Positions 1 to 6,086 of a stretch of DNA of 9,018 nucleotides are shown here, one piece after another. Source of the DNA: UBA6136 sp041178325 (GTDB lineage Bacteria; Pseudomonadota; Gammaproteobacteria; Methylococcales; Methylococcaceae); NCBI GenBank assembly GCA_041178325.1, contig JBEGVN010000084.1:1-9018 (forward strand), read 5' to 3'. Position numbers and translations under genes: made by a program. The notes under the pieces were generated by a model. It saw only the letters and a program-made list of their open reading frames with translations, was not told where the DNA came from and searched no databases. Every line of letters starts with the position of its first letter. The stretch's first letter is position 1.

Positions 1-1820
1 GGAGAGAATGTCAGACTTGTGTCGCCAACCGGCATGAGCAATCCTCAGTGAAGCAGGAATCCTCTTCCTTCAGGGAGAGGAGTAGTCAAAAAAGGACACT
101 ACTTGGTGAGTCTTTAAAGTGTGAGAAAGACCAATTCGTCCGAGCTGATGGCGCCTGCTATTGGCTGAGGTGGGATGCCATGCCATGGCGTCAATTGGAT
201 GGCTCTATTGCAGGTGGTATCGCCTTCATCGAGGTGATTACTAATGCAGTCGATGCGGAGGAGAATCTCCGTTTTGTTCTATACTCCGCGGAAATTGGTA
301 TCTGGGAACGAGATTTCATCCAGAACAAAGTTCGTCTTTCGAGCCAGGCCGAGAGATTGCTTGGATATCTTCCCGGAACATTTGGGGATAAACCAGAGAC
401 ATTTGACGCTCTTGTTCACCCAGATGACCTTAATCTCATGTGGTCTGCGACAGAGAGGGCAATCCAGCATAAAACGCCGATCCGAATCCAGTTTCGGGTT
501 CTCTGGCCAGATGGAAGTATCCACTGGCTCTATGGTCTGAGTGAGTTCGAATACTCAAGAGATGGCACTCCGATCCGATTACGTGGGGCCTCGATTGATA
601 TCACCGAAAGCAAACAACTGGAATCCGAACTTAAAGCGTTGACGGTTGAGCTGGAGGCCAGAGTCAAGGAACGAACACAAGAGTTGCAGCTGGCTCTTGA
701 GGCAAAAAGTGGATTTCTTGCCAATGTGAGTCATGAGATTCGCAATCCACTTAACAGCGTCACCCTCATGTCCAAACTCCTCGAAGATCAGAGCCTCGAT
801 GAAGATAAAAGGAAGAGTTTCGCGGGTCGGATTTCAGCAGCAACAAAAGTTGTAATAGGCATCTTGGATGAGATATTGGATTTTTCGAGAATTGAGGCAG
901 GGCACACTACTTTGGAGATGGCTCCATTCGATCTCACCGAACTGTTGGATGAAGTCAGATCAATTTTCGAGGTTCGTGCTGCGGCCAAGGGACTGCATCT
1001 TGAAGTTTTTGCAGATTCCTGTGATTGCCTTCTCTTGGGTGACAGGCAGAGGTTACAGCAGGTCTTGTTCAACCTGATCGGGAATGCCCTAAAGTTCACC
1101 GAGATTGGAGGTGTTTGCCTTAAGGCAAATTACCAAAGGAAAAACAATGACCTCATTGAATTTACTTTTGAGGTGATCGATACGGGAATTGGCATCAATA
1201 AGGAAGCGATCGGAACACTCTTTGATCCGTTTACGCAAGCAGACAGTGGCACAACACGCAAATACGGTGGTACTGGATTGGGACTTTCCATTTCCAAAAA
1301 CCTTGTCGCGCTCATGGGGGGGAGACTTGACGTTAAAACGACACCCGGTCTCGGAAGCACTTTCAGCTTTGCAATTGAAATGCCGATGGCAAGGCAAATT
1401 GATTACAAGGCGCATTCAGAGGTTACGGATCAAGTTAGCCCTCTGCGTTTCCTCCGTATCCTTCTGGTAGACGATGACCAAAACAATATTGAAACCATGA
1501 GGCTATTCCTTGAGTCCATGAAGGCCACTGTCTTGACCGCGATGAATGGCGCACATGCTCTCGAAATACTGCAAAGCACACAGCAACCTTTCGATCTTAT
1601 CCTGATGGACATCCAAATGCCGGTGATGGATGGCATTACGGCGACCAAAATAATTCGGAATGACCTGAATCTTAAGTCCATTCCGATCATCGCCATTACG
1701 GCCGGGGTCCTTCCTCATCAACAGCAGGAGGCAATCTCGGCAGGAATTACAGAGCTGATCCGTAAGCCGGTTGATCACAAATCGCTGACGGAATGCTTAC
1801 TACGTTATCGGCACGCATAA
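1..1820 (+). CDS. Hybrid sensor histidine kinase, soluble, PAS-PAS-HisKA-HATPase-REC (5' partial)
   Basis: A cytoplasmic hybrid kinase that should autophosphorylate on His and pass the phosphate to its own receiver. Residues here count from the GTG at 48. Residues about 16-68 are the end of one PAS domain (FVRADG, then WLRWDAMPW). Residues about 72-190 are a complete PAS_3/PAC domain ending in DITESK. A short coiled coil follows at about 190-218. HisKA has H229 in SHEIRNP. HATPase_c shows the N box (N346), G1 (DTGIGI, D378), the F box (LFDPFTQ) and G2 (GGTGLGL, 407-413). The receiver (469-588) has acidic residues D475/D476, phosphoacceptor D521, T551 and K573. No membrane segment or signal peptide is seen. 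The frame stays open to the left edge and the first PAS domain is incomplete, so the true start probably lies outside the window; GTG 48 is only the first start-like codon in the frame. There is no DNA-binding output domain, so an unseen phosphotransfer protein or partner regulator is likely. The kinase assignment is secure; the signal is unknown. Confidence 0.95.
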   Translation, partial: RECQTCVANRHEQSSVKQESSSFRERSSQKRTLLGESLKCEKDQFVRADGACYWLRWDAMPWRQLDGSIAGGIAFIEVITNAVDAEENLRFVLYSAEIGIWERDFIQNKVRLSSQAERLLGYLPGTFGDKPETFDALVHPDDLNLMWSATERAIQHKTPIRIQFRVLWPDGSIHWLYGLSEFEYSRDGTPIRLRGASIDITESKQLESELKALTVELEARVKERTQELQLALEAKSGFLANVSHEIRNPLNSVTLMSKLLEDQSLDEDKRKSFAGRISAATKVVIGILDEILDFSRIEAGHTTLEMAPFDLTELLDEVRSIFEVRAAAKGLHLEVFADSCDCLLLGDRQRLQQVLFNLIGNALKFTEIGGVCLKANYQRKNNDLIEFTFEVIDTGIGINKEAIGTLFDPFTQADSGTTRKYGGTGLGLSISKNLVALMGGRLDVKTTPGLGSTFSFAIEMPMARQIDYKAHSEVTDQVSPLRFLRILLVDDDQNNIETMRLFLESMKATVLTAMNGAHALEILQSTQQPFDLILMDIQMPVMDGITATKIIRNDLNLKSIPIIAITAGVLPHQQQEAISAGITELIRKPVDHKSLTECLLRYRHA

Positions 1821-1888
1821 AAGCGAATCACTGATTATTCATTCCTTGACCTCCGCATCCATCGTGATCCTTTAGGGGATTTCCCTGA

Positions 1889-1907
1889 TGGCTGGGCTAT
1901 ACAGCCA
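1889..1907. repeat. Small inverted repeat, hairpin-forming, after the first kinase gene
   Basis: TGGCTG (1889-1894) and CAGCCA (1902-1907) are perfect inverted repeats around a 7-base loop. It lies 68 bases after the kinase stop codon and is followed by an A-rich stretch, not a T run, so it lacks the shape of an intrinsic terminator on the plus strand. It could be an mRNA 3'-end stabiliser or a protein-binding dyad. Confidence 0.3.
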
Positions 1908-2099
1908 AAACTAAAATTCGACCTATGGGAATGAGGCCAAGCAAATGATTCTCGCCCTGGCGAACCCCCACCTATTCTTTGGAGCAGAAATGCGATGCTG
2001 CGTTGACTGTTCTTCGACGGTCTGGCTGGATCATTCACATCGCGTCATCCCCTGACAGAAGCAGTCCCTTTCGTTTTAGCTTCCTACCCAATAGGACGA

Positions 2100-2139
2100 T
2101 CTTTGGTTGCCCTCGGGGATACAAAGACCGCTATTGCGG
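2100..2139 (+). promoter_or_regulatory. Two adjacent hairpins in the ATPase leader
   Basis: TCTTTG (2100-2105) pairs with CAAAGA (2122-2127). It encloses an inner CCC (2110-2112) / GGG (2116-2118) stem with a TCG loop. A second hairpin, CCGC-TATT-GCGG (2128-2139), starts at the very next base, so the two could stack. They end 67 bases before the ATPase start codon. I do not recognise a known riboswitch consensus here, so a regulatory role is inference from structure and position only. Confidence 0.3.
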
Positions 2140-2194
2140 CGAAAAGGCGGACACCACGGATTTAAGCTCCCCGTATCAAGTGACACGGTTTCTC

Positions 2195-2199
2195 GGGAG
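2195..2199 (+). promoter_or_regulatory. Ribosome binding site that sets the ATPase start
   Basis: GGGAG sits 7 bases before the ATG at 2207. This is a near-ideal Shine-Dalgarno arrangement and favours 2207 over the upstream in-frame TTG at 1979. Confidence 0.75.
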
Positions 2200-2206
2200 A
2201 CACCGA

Positions 2207-4972
2207 ATGAATCAACCTGCAGAAAAGAGCCAACATCTGTCCTTGCTTCATGATCAAGGCCAGATATCACTCCTTACCACATTGCCCCCATCTGAAGTTC
2301 TTCCCACGTTGGGTTCAGGTGTTGATGGAATAACTCAGGTCGAGGCTACTCGTAGATTGTTGGAATATGGGCATAACACCGTCGATGATCATGGGAAACC
2401 ACCTGTATGGATGCGTTTTATCGGGGAATGCACACACTTTTTCGCGTTGATACTTTGGGTTGCTGCAGGACTTGCAATCCTGGGCGATAGGCTATCCCCA
2501 GACAAAGGCATGCTCCATCTCGCGATCGCTATTGTTGTCGTCGTGCTCCTGAATGCCTTTTTCTCGTTTCTTCAAGCCTATCGGGCCGAGCGCGCTCTTG
2601 ATGCGTTGCGGGGCATGTTGCCCCCCAAAGCAAAGGTGATTCGTGATTCGCGTCTTACAGAGTTGCCTGTTGAAGTGGTTGTCCCCGGAGATATCCTGAT
2701 CCTTGAAGAAGGTGACAAGGTTCCTGCTGATGCCCGCATTCTTGAAAGCCTTGAATTACAGGTAAGCCTCGCTACCCTTACCGGTGAATCTTTGCCGGTA
2801 GTCCGAAACGCTGATTCATCGATCGCAAGGAATCCATTGGAAGCCACGAACATCGTGCTTGCTGGAACAGAGATCATAAGTGGCTCAGCGCGTGTTTTGG
2901 TCTATGCGACGGGAATGATGACCGAGTTTGGGCGTATTGCTCATCTGACACAGGCTATTCCTGAAAGAAAATCGGCGCTGCAGTCGGAGATCAGACACAT
3001 TTCTATCATGGTGGGGATACTTGCCTTATCAATGGGTTGCGCGGTATTCCTGATGGGGCAGTTTATTAACGTGCCCTTTTGGGAAAATCTCATTTTTACG
3101 ATCGGCATTATTGTCGCGCTCGTCCCTGAGGGGCTACTGCCCACATTGACACTTTCACTTGCACTCGCTTCCCAAAGAATGGCGAGACGAAAGGCTCTGG
3201 TTCGCCATCTTCCTGCTGTGGAGGCTTTGGGAGCCACGACGGTGATTTGCACCGATAAAACGGGAACATTGACTGAAAACCGTATGTCCGTCGGCGCCAT
3301 GTATGTTGATGGCGTCACTCTTACCCGCGGACAAATTCCCTCTTCTGAGAAAACGGGCCTGACCTGGATTTCACGCATTGCTTCCGAGTGTCATTCGGTG
3401 CGTAACGTGCTTCGAGATGGCGAGAGCACTCGGATCGGAGATGGAATGGAGATCGCACTGCTTGAGTTTGCCCTTGAGCAAGGGCACGAAAAAGTGGCAG
3501 GGGAGAGGGTATGGCAGCAAGGATTTGACGGAGACAGAAAACGAATGTCTGTCGCATGTCGGGCGGGATCTTCAACGACTTTGCTCTGCAAGGGGGCGCT
3601 CCAGGGCGTTCTTCCTGTCTGTACCAGCATGTTTGAAGATGGTCAGACGCATCCCCTCGATTCAGCGAGATTGAAGCGTATCAACGATGCCGAAGCAGCC
3701 ATCGCGGCTAAAGGATTGCGCGTCATCGCATTCGCATTCCGTGAGGTAAAACCTGGACACACGCCATCAGAGCAGGAGCTTATTTTTACTGGGCTGATTG
3801 GACTGGAAGATCCTGTGCGACCCGAGGTTCCAGAAGCCATTCAAAAGTGCCAGATTGCCGGCATTAAAGTCATTATGCTGACGGGCGACCACCCTATGAC
3901 AGCGCTCACTGTCGCCCGGCAAATCGGACTGGTTCGCGGCGATCCGGTCCATTTGGTTCTTGGGAGCGAAATCGTCACGATGAGCGCTTCTCAATTGGGC
4001 ATCATCCTTGATCAGCCCAATGTCGTTGTGGCACGTGTTACGGCAGACCAAAAACGACGTGTGGTCCAAGCACTTCAGCGAAAAAGGCATCGCGTGGCGC
4101 TAACCGGGGATGGTGTCAACGATGCACCAGCACTCAAATCCGCTGATATCGGTATTGCGATGGGAATCACTGGAACCGATGTCGCAAAAGAAGCTGCCGA
4201 TATCATTTTGATGGATGACAATTTTGCCACCATCGTTGCGGCCATTGAGGAGGGCCGGGCCGTTTATGCAAATATTCGCAAGTTTCTGACCTACATTCTT
4301 GCCTCGAATGTGCCAGAGTTAATCACGTGCCTTACTTTCATGATATTCCGTGTCCCCTTGCCCCTGACTGGGCTGCAGGTGCTTGCTATCGATCTGGGTA
4401 CGGACATGTTTCCAGCCATTGCCCTTGGGGCTGAGCCCGCAGAACGGGGCTTGATGTCTCACCCACCGAGGAGTCTTGATGAGCGGCTGTTGGATCGGGG
4501 GACTCTCCTGCGTGCCTATGTCTGGCTTGGCTTGATGGAGTCAGTGATTGCCATGTTGCTTTACTTCATTGCGCTCGATGAATCTGGTTGGCATTTTGGT
4601 GTTGAACTCGACCGGTTCGATCCCGTTTATCTCAAGGCAACGACTAGCTGCTTTGCGGCGATCTGTATGGTTCAACTCGTTAACGCATTCAATTGTCGCC
4701 ACACCACACTTTCTATATTTGATAGAAGGGCTCCGCCGAATGCTGACCTGCTCATTGGATTATCCTTGGGCGTTGCGTTTGTTTTACTGCTGATCTATCT
4801 ACCGATCGGCAATCGGTTATTCAATACAACACCTTTGGAATCCACGGTATGGGTGGTTCTTCTCCCTTTAGCTTTGATCTTTATTGCACTTGAGGAAGCT
4901 CGAAAGCGTTGGGTACGGAGAAGTATGCTACGTGGCCCGAATGGTAAGCTCTCCAATTCAACGAACCTTTGA
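2207..4972 (+). CDS. P-type cation-transporting ATPase, type IIC (Na+/K+-ATPase-like)
   Basis: A 921-residue inner-membrane pump that uses ATP to move cations through an aspartyl-phosphate intermediate. An N-terminal cation-ATPase domain (about 25-90) is followed by the actuator domain with TGES (192-195). The M4 motif VPEGLLP carries E308. The phosphorylation motif DKTGTLT has D350. ATP-binding KGA is at 462-464, TGD at 559-561 and the hinge GDGVND at 634-639. About ten membrane segments are visible (near 75-93, 103-125, 265-285, 293-323, 692-716, 720-742, 766-789, 808-830, 845-866, 878-897). PEGLL in M4, SNVPE in M5 (700-704) and IDLGTD in M6 (728-733) match animal Na+,K+-ATPase alpha subunits better than Ca2+-ATPases, which usually have PEGLP. 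The M5 serine (S700) matches Na+,K+-ATPase rather than the lysine of H+,K+-ATPase. The C-terminus lacks the animal KETYY tail, and no beta subunit is encoded nearby. All catalytic residues are intact. The exact ion is inferred, and a Ca2+ or Na+ exporter cannot be ruled out. Confidence 0.95.
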   Translation: MNQPAEKSQHLSLLHDQGQISLLTTLPPSEVLPTLGSGVDGITQVEATRRLLEYGHNTVDDHGKPPVWMRFIGECTHFFALILWVAAGLAILGDRLSPDKGMLHLAIAIVVVVLLNAFFSFLQAYRAERALDALRGMLPPKAKVIRDSRLTELPVEVVVPGDILILEEGDKVPADARILESLELQVSLATLTGESLPVVRNADSSIARNPLEATNIVLAGTEIISGSARVLVYATGMMTEFGRIAHLTQAIPERKSALQSEIRHISIMVGILALSMGCAVFLMGQFINVPFWENLIFTIGIIVALVPEGLLPTLTLSLALASQRMARRKALVRHLPAVEALGATTVICTDKTGTLTENRMSVGAMYVDGVTLTRGQIPSSEKTGLTWISRIASECHSVRNVLRDGESTRIGDGMEIALLEFALEQGHEKVAGERVWQQGFDGDRKRMSVACRAGSSTTLLCKGALQGVLPVCTSMFEDGQTHPLDSARLKRINDAEAAIAAKGLRVIAFAFREVKPGHTPSEQELIFTGLIGLEDPVRPEVPEAIQKCQIAGIKVIMLTGDHPMTALTVARQIGLVRGDPVHLVLGSEIVTMSASQLGIILDQPNVVVARVTADQKRRVVQALQRKRHRVALTGDGVNDAPALKSADIGIAMGITGTDVAKEAADIILMDDNFATIVAAIEEGRAVYANIRKFLTYILASNVPELITCLTFMIFRVPLPLTGLQVLAIDLGTDMFPAIALGAEPAERGLMSHPPRSLDERLLDRGTLLRAYVWLGLMESVIAMLLYFIALDESGWHFGVELDRFDPVYLKATTSCFAAICMVQLVNAFNCRHTTLSIFDRRAPPNADLLIGLSLGVAFVLLLIYLPIGNRLFNTTPLESTVWVVLLPLALIFIALEEARKRWVRRSMLRGPNGKLSNSTNL

Positions 4973-5005
4973 GACATTAAGCGCTGGTTCGGTCAGCGTC
5001 CGACT

Positions 5006-5053
5006 CGTTCCCTTGCCTCAATCAGGCTTGCATCTCGGGTGGAATCGTTTTTT
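5006..5053 (+). terminator. Possible weak terminator downstream of the ATPase
   Basis: CGTTCC (5006-5011) can pair imperfectly with GGAATCG (5041-5047, one bulged T), followed at once by six T residues (5048-5053). An inner GCCT/AGGC hairpin (5015-5018 and 5024-5027) adds structure. A separate hairpin, CGCTG-N7-CAGCG (4982-4998), lies closer to the stop codon but has no T tract. Both lie in the 89-base gap between convergent genes, where a terminator is expected, but neither is a strong canonical example. Confidence 0.3.
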
Positions 5054-5061
5054 CTTATCCA

Positions 5062-5499
5062 TCATCTTGCCCCGTGGTGTTTGAAGGGCACCTCACTGTC
5101 GAAGTCTATCTTTTGTTGATCATTCAGGCTTCCATAAAAGGCTTTCAATGCTGGAAGAGAGTCTCGCATGGCTTTCAAGTGCGTCTCGACAGAATTCATC
5201 CACAGCTCCTGCCTTTCAGGGGCCGGTAGCTTTCGTCTTTCAGTTGCAGTCCGGTTGAACTCATCCTTGGTGTGATGCGCAACTAAAAGTTGGGTGGACC
5301 ATGCCAACCAGAGTGGTTTTTGCAGGTCCGTCAGTTTGAGCTTGATTTCAAGATTCTTGAGTGATTGCTCCATGGGCATGACGTCTTCAGACTCGTTCAT
5401 GCATTTGGCTTTAGAGTTTTTCGGGAATGCGGATGACTCCTCAGCCAATCCGCATGGTGCTGCTGCGATTAGAAAAAGAATTAGTAACAACCGATTCAT
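5062..5499 (-). CDS. Secreted LTxxQ-motif (Spy/CpxP-like) periplasmic protein
   Basis: A 145-residue protein with a clear signal peptide: positive residue at 3, hydrophobic stretch at about 4-14, and probable signal peptidase I cleavage after GLA (17-19). Cys16 is preceded by AAP, a poor lipobox, so a lipoprotein is unlikely. The mature part is mostly helical and charged. It has an exact LTxxQ motif, LTDLQ (56-60), and a second degenerate copy, LNDQQ (125-129), preceded by LKAFYGS. This is the usual layout of the LTxxQ family, whose known members Spy and CpxP are periplasmic chaperones or stress modulators linked to envelope and metal stress. The ATG is preceded by AGGAG (5506-5510) at a 6-base spacing, which fixes the start. 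It lies 28 bases after a small ORF on the same strand and is probably co-transcribed with it. It converges with the ATPase. The family call is good; a chaperone function is inferred. Confidence 0.8.
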   Translation of the reverse strand: MNRLLLILFLIAAAPCGLAEESSAFPKNSKAKCMNESEDVMPMEQSLKNLEIKLKLTDLQKPLWLAWSTQLLVAHHTKDEFNRTATERRKLPAPERQELWMNSVETHLKAMRDSLPALKAFYGSLNDQQKIDFDSEVPFKHHGAR

Positions 5500-5505
5500 G
5501 CAAAT

Positions 5506-5510
5506 CTCCT
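5506..5510 (-). promoter_or_regulatory. Ribosome binding site of the LTxxQ protein gene
   Basis: On the minus strand this reads AGGAG, 6 bases before the ATG at 5499. It is the strongest Shine-Dalgarno match in the window and indicates efficient, independent translation initiation. Confidence 0.8.
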
Positions 5511-5527
5511 ATCAAAAGCAACTTTGG

Positions 5528-5746
5528 TTAGATGCCTAATGGCTCAGAATCATCTTGAAACTCCCCCTCGATGAGCTGGACCTCAAGTTCAAAATCATTA
5601 AGATCCACATCGAGATCATTGAGTAGCATGATCTTGGCCTTCTCAGCCGCTTGTGCCTTGCTATCCGCTATTACCCGCATCTTTTTGTTGATGCGTCCAC
5701 GAATATTCACTTCCATTAGTGCCAAAAGTACCCCCAAACATTTCAC
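5528..5746 (-). CDS. Small acidic protein of unknown function
   Basis: I do not recognise this 72-residue product. From residue 11 it has a simple strand-helix-strand pattern: a basic strand (MEVNIRGRINKKMRVIA), an alanine-rich helix (about 28-42) and an acidic strand (DFELEVQLIEGE, about 51-62) with an acidic tail. This loosely recalls small alpha/beta domains such as the DpnD/PcfM-like type, but that is only a pattern resemblance. The start is uncertain. The frame begins with GTG at 5746, whose first ten residues (KCLGVLLAL) look unlike the rest. The ATG at 5716 would give a tidier 62-residue protein, but neither start has a good Shine-Dalgarno. No signal peptide or membrane segment is convincing from the ATG. 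It lies 28 bases upstream of the LTxxQ gene in the same direction, which suggests an operon. It is likely real given its regular pattern and position, but unproven. Confidence 0.6.
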   Translation of the reverse strand: MKCLGVLLALMEVNIRGRINKKMRVIADSKAQAAEKAKIMLLNDLDVDLNDFELEVQLIEGEFQDDSEPLGI

Positions 5747-5772
5747 CTAGCCGAAGCCGTTTTAATGTTAGG

Positions 5773-5801
5773 GTTATCTTAGGGCGAAAGCATCATTACA
5801 A
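5773..5801 (-). promoter_or_regulatory. Possible sigma-70 promoter of the small-protein/LTxxQ operon
   Basis: Read on the minus strand, TTGTAA (5801-5796) and GATAAC (5778-5773) are separated by 17 bases. Each matches the sigma-70 consensus at four of six positions. Transcription would start near 5766, about 20 bases before the GTG at 5746 or 50 before the ATG at 5716. Boxes of this quality are common by chance, so position is the main support. Confidence 0.35.
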
Positions 5802-5820
5802 GTGATGATATGTGGCCGGA

Positions 5821-5839
5821 TGATTACCTAGGTGAATCA
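5821..5839. repeat. Dyad-symmetric site TGATT-N9-AATCA
   Basis: TGATT (5821-5825) and AATCA (5835-5839) form an inverted repeat around a centre containing the palindrome ACCTAGGT (5826-5833). It lies about 20 bases upstream of the putative minus-strand -35 box (5801-5796), a plausible position for an activator or operator site. No specific regulator can be named. Confidence 0.35.
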
Positions 5840-5909
5840 ACCTACACGACAAGATTTCGTCGATCAGCCATCCAAATTCTGGCGGTATACCCCGCTCGAT
5901 AACACCGTA

Positions 5910-5938
5910 TTTGCAGTTTAAGAACTTACACCTATAGC
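5910..5938 (+). promoter_or_regulatory. Possible sigma-70 promoter for a plus-strand small RNA
   Basis: TTTGCA (5910-5915) and TATAGC (5933-5938) are 17 bases apart, each with four of six consensus matches. It points towards the orphan terminator ending at 6054 and would start a transcript near 5945. Confidence 0.3.
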
Positions 5939-5944
5939 CATCGT

Positions 5945-6054
5945 GTCATTGAAAGAACAGGATTGCCTTGTGAACTCTGCTCGAGCCTTGGCAGAGGAAT
6001 CTCTTCATCCAATGTGTGCCTCCAGCTGTACCCCAAGGTCTGGAGGCATTTTTT
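5945..6054 (+). ncRNA. Candidate small RNA ending at an intrinsic terminator
   Basis: A strong plus-strand terminator (6017-6054) has no plus-strand protein gene upstream of it; the nearest, the ATPase, ends more than 1 kb away across a minus-strand operon. About 70 bases before the terminator is a possible promoter, giving a transcript of about 110 bases. Predicted structure is a hairpin CTCTGC (5975-5980) / GCAGAG (5991-5996) with a 10-base loop, a pyrimidine-rich linker (around 6000-6010) and the terminator hairpin. This matches the usual layout of trans-acting bacterial small RNAs. It resembles no RNA family I know (not 6S or tmRNA). A few GGA triplets are present, but too few to call a CsrB type. 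The 5' end is a guess. Confidence 0.4.
6017..6054 (+). terminator. Strong rho-independent terminator, plus strand
   Basis: TGCCTCCAG (6017-6025) pairs perfectly with CTGGAGGCA (6040-6048), a GC-rich 9-bp stem. The apex can extend with ACC (6030-6032) / GGT (6037-6039) around a CCAA loop. Six T residues follow immediately (6049-6054). On the minus strand no T run follows the stem, so it does not serve as a canonical terminator for the second kinase. Confidence 0.85.
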
Positions 6055-6086
6055 ACTGTATCAATGGAGCTGTCACGTGAAATGAC

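Larger units (their letters stand above)
1821..2206. other. Intergenic region and probable 5' leader of the P-type ATPase
   Basis: No convincing protein gene lies in these 386 bases. The ATPase frame is technically open back to a TTG at 1979, but the 76 codons upstream of 2207 do not resemble the N-terminus of the family. The region holds a quasi-palindrome (1874-1886), a 6-bp hairpin (1889-1907), a TCGCC-CT-GGCGA dyad (1952-1963), and two directly abutting hairpins (2100-2127 and 2128-2139). It also contains a 21-codon ORF with a GGAG ribosome binding site (1990-2055). No sigma-70 promoter with good matches in both boxes was found. An ATPase promoter must lie here or further upstream. Confidence 0.6.
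5747..6086. other. Intergenic region with regulatory elements on both strands
   Basis: These 340 bases separate the 3' end of the second kinase from the small-protein/LTxxQ operon, both on the minus strand. They hold a possible minus-strand promoter, two dyad elements, a possible plus-strand promoter, a hairpin and a strong plus-strand terminator. A 46-codon plus-strand frame from GTG 5943 has no ribosome binding site and is not considered coding. Confidence 0.6.

Noticed and set aside
1835..2038. Minus-strand 67-codon ORF in the gap before the ATPase
   Set aside because: There is no domain-like pattern or supporting signal, and it overlaps the ATPase leader.
1979..2206. N-terminal extension of the ATPase from the TTG at 1979
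   Set aside because: It has a weak start codon, the residues are unlike the family's N-terminus, and ATG 2207 has GGGAG at a 7-base spacing.
2941..3378. Minus-strand 145-codon ORF inside the ATPase
   Set aside because: It is antisense to M3-M4 and the DKTGT motif of the pump; no independent gene signal was seen.
5945..6054. 6S RNA, tmRNA or CsrB-type identity for the candidate small RNA
   Set aside because: It lacks the long bulged rod of 6S, a tRNA-like end, and the many repeated GGA loops of CsrB-type RNAs.
5943..6080. Plus-strand frame of about 46 codons from GTG 5943
   Set aside because: It has no Shine-Dalgarno, runs through the terminator hairpin and T tract, and its composition does not look like a protein.
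6073..6080. Perfect 8-base palindrome TCACGTGA near the end of the second kinase
   Set aside because: It is short and isolated; palindromes of this length occur by chance, and it is not placed at a promoter.
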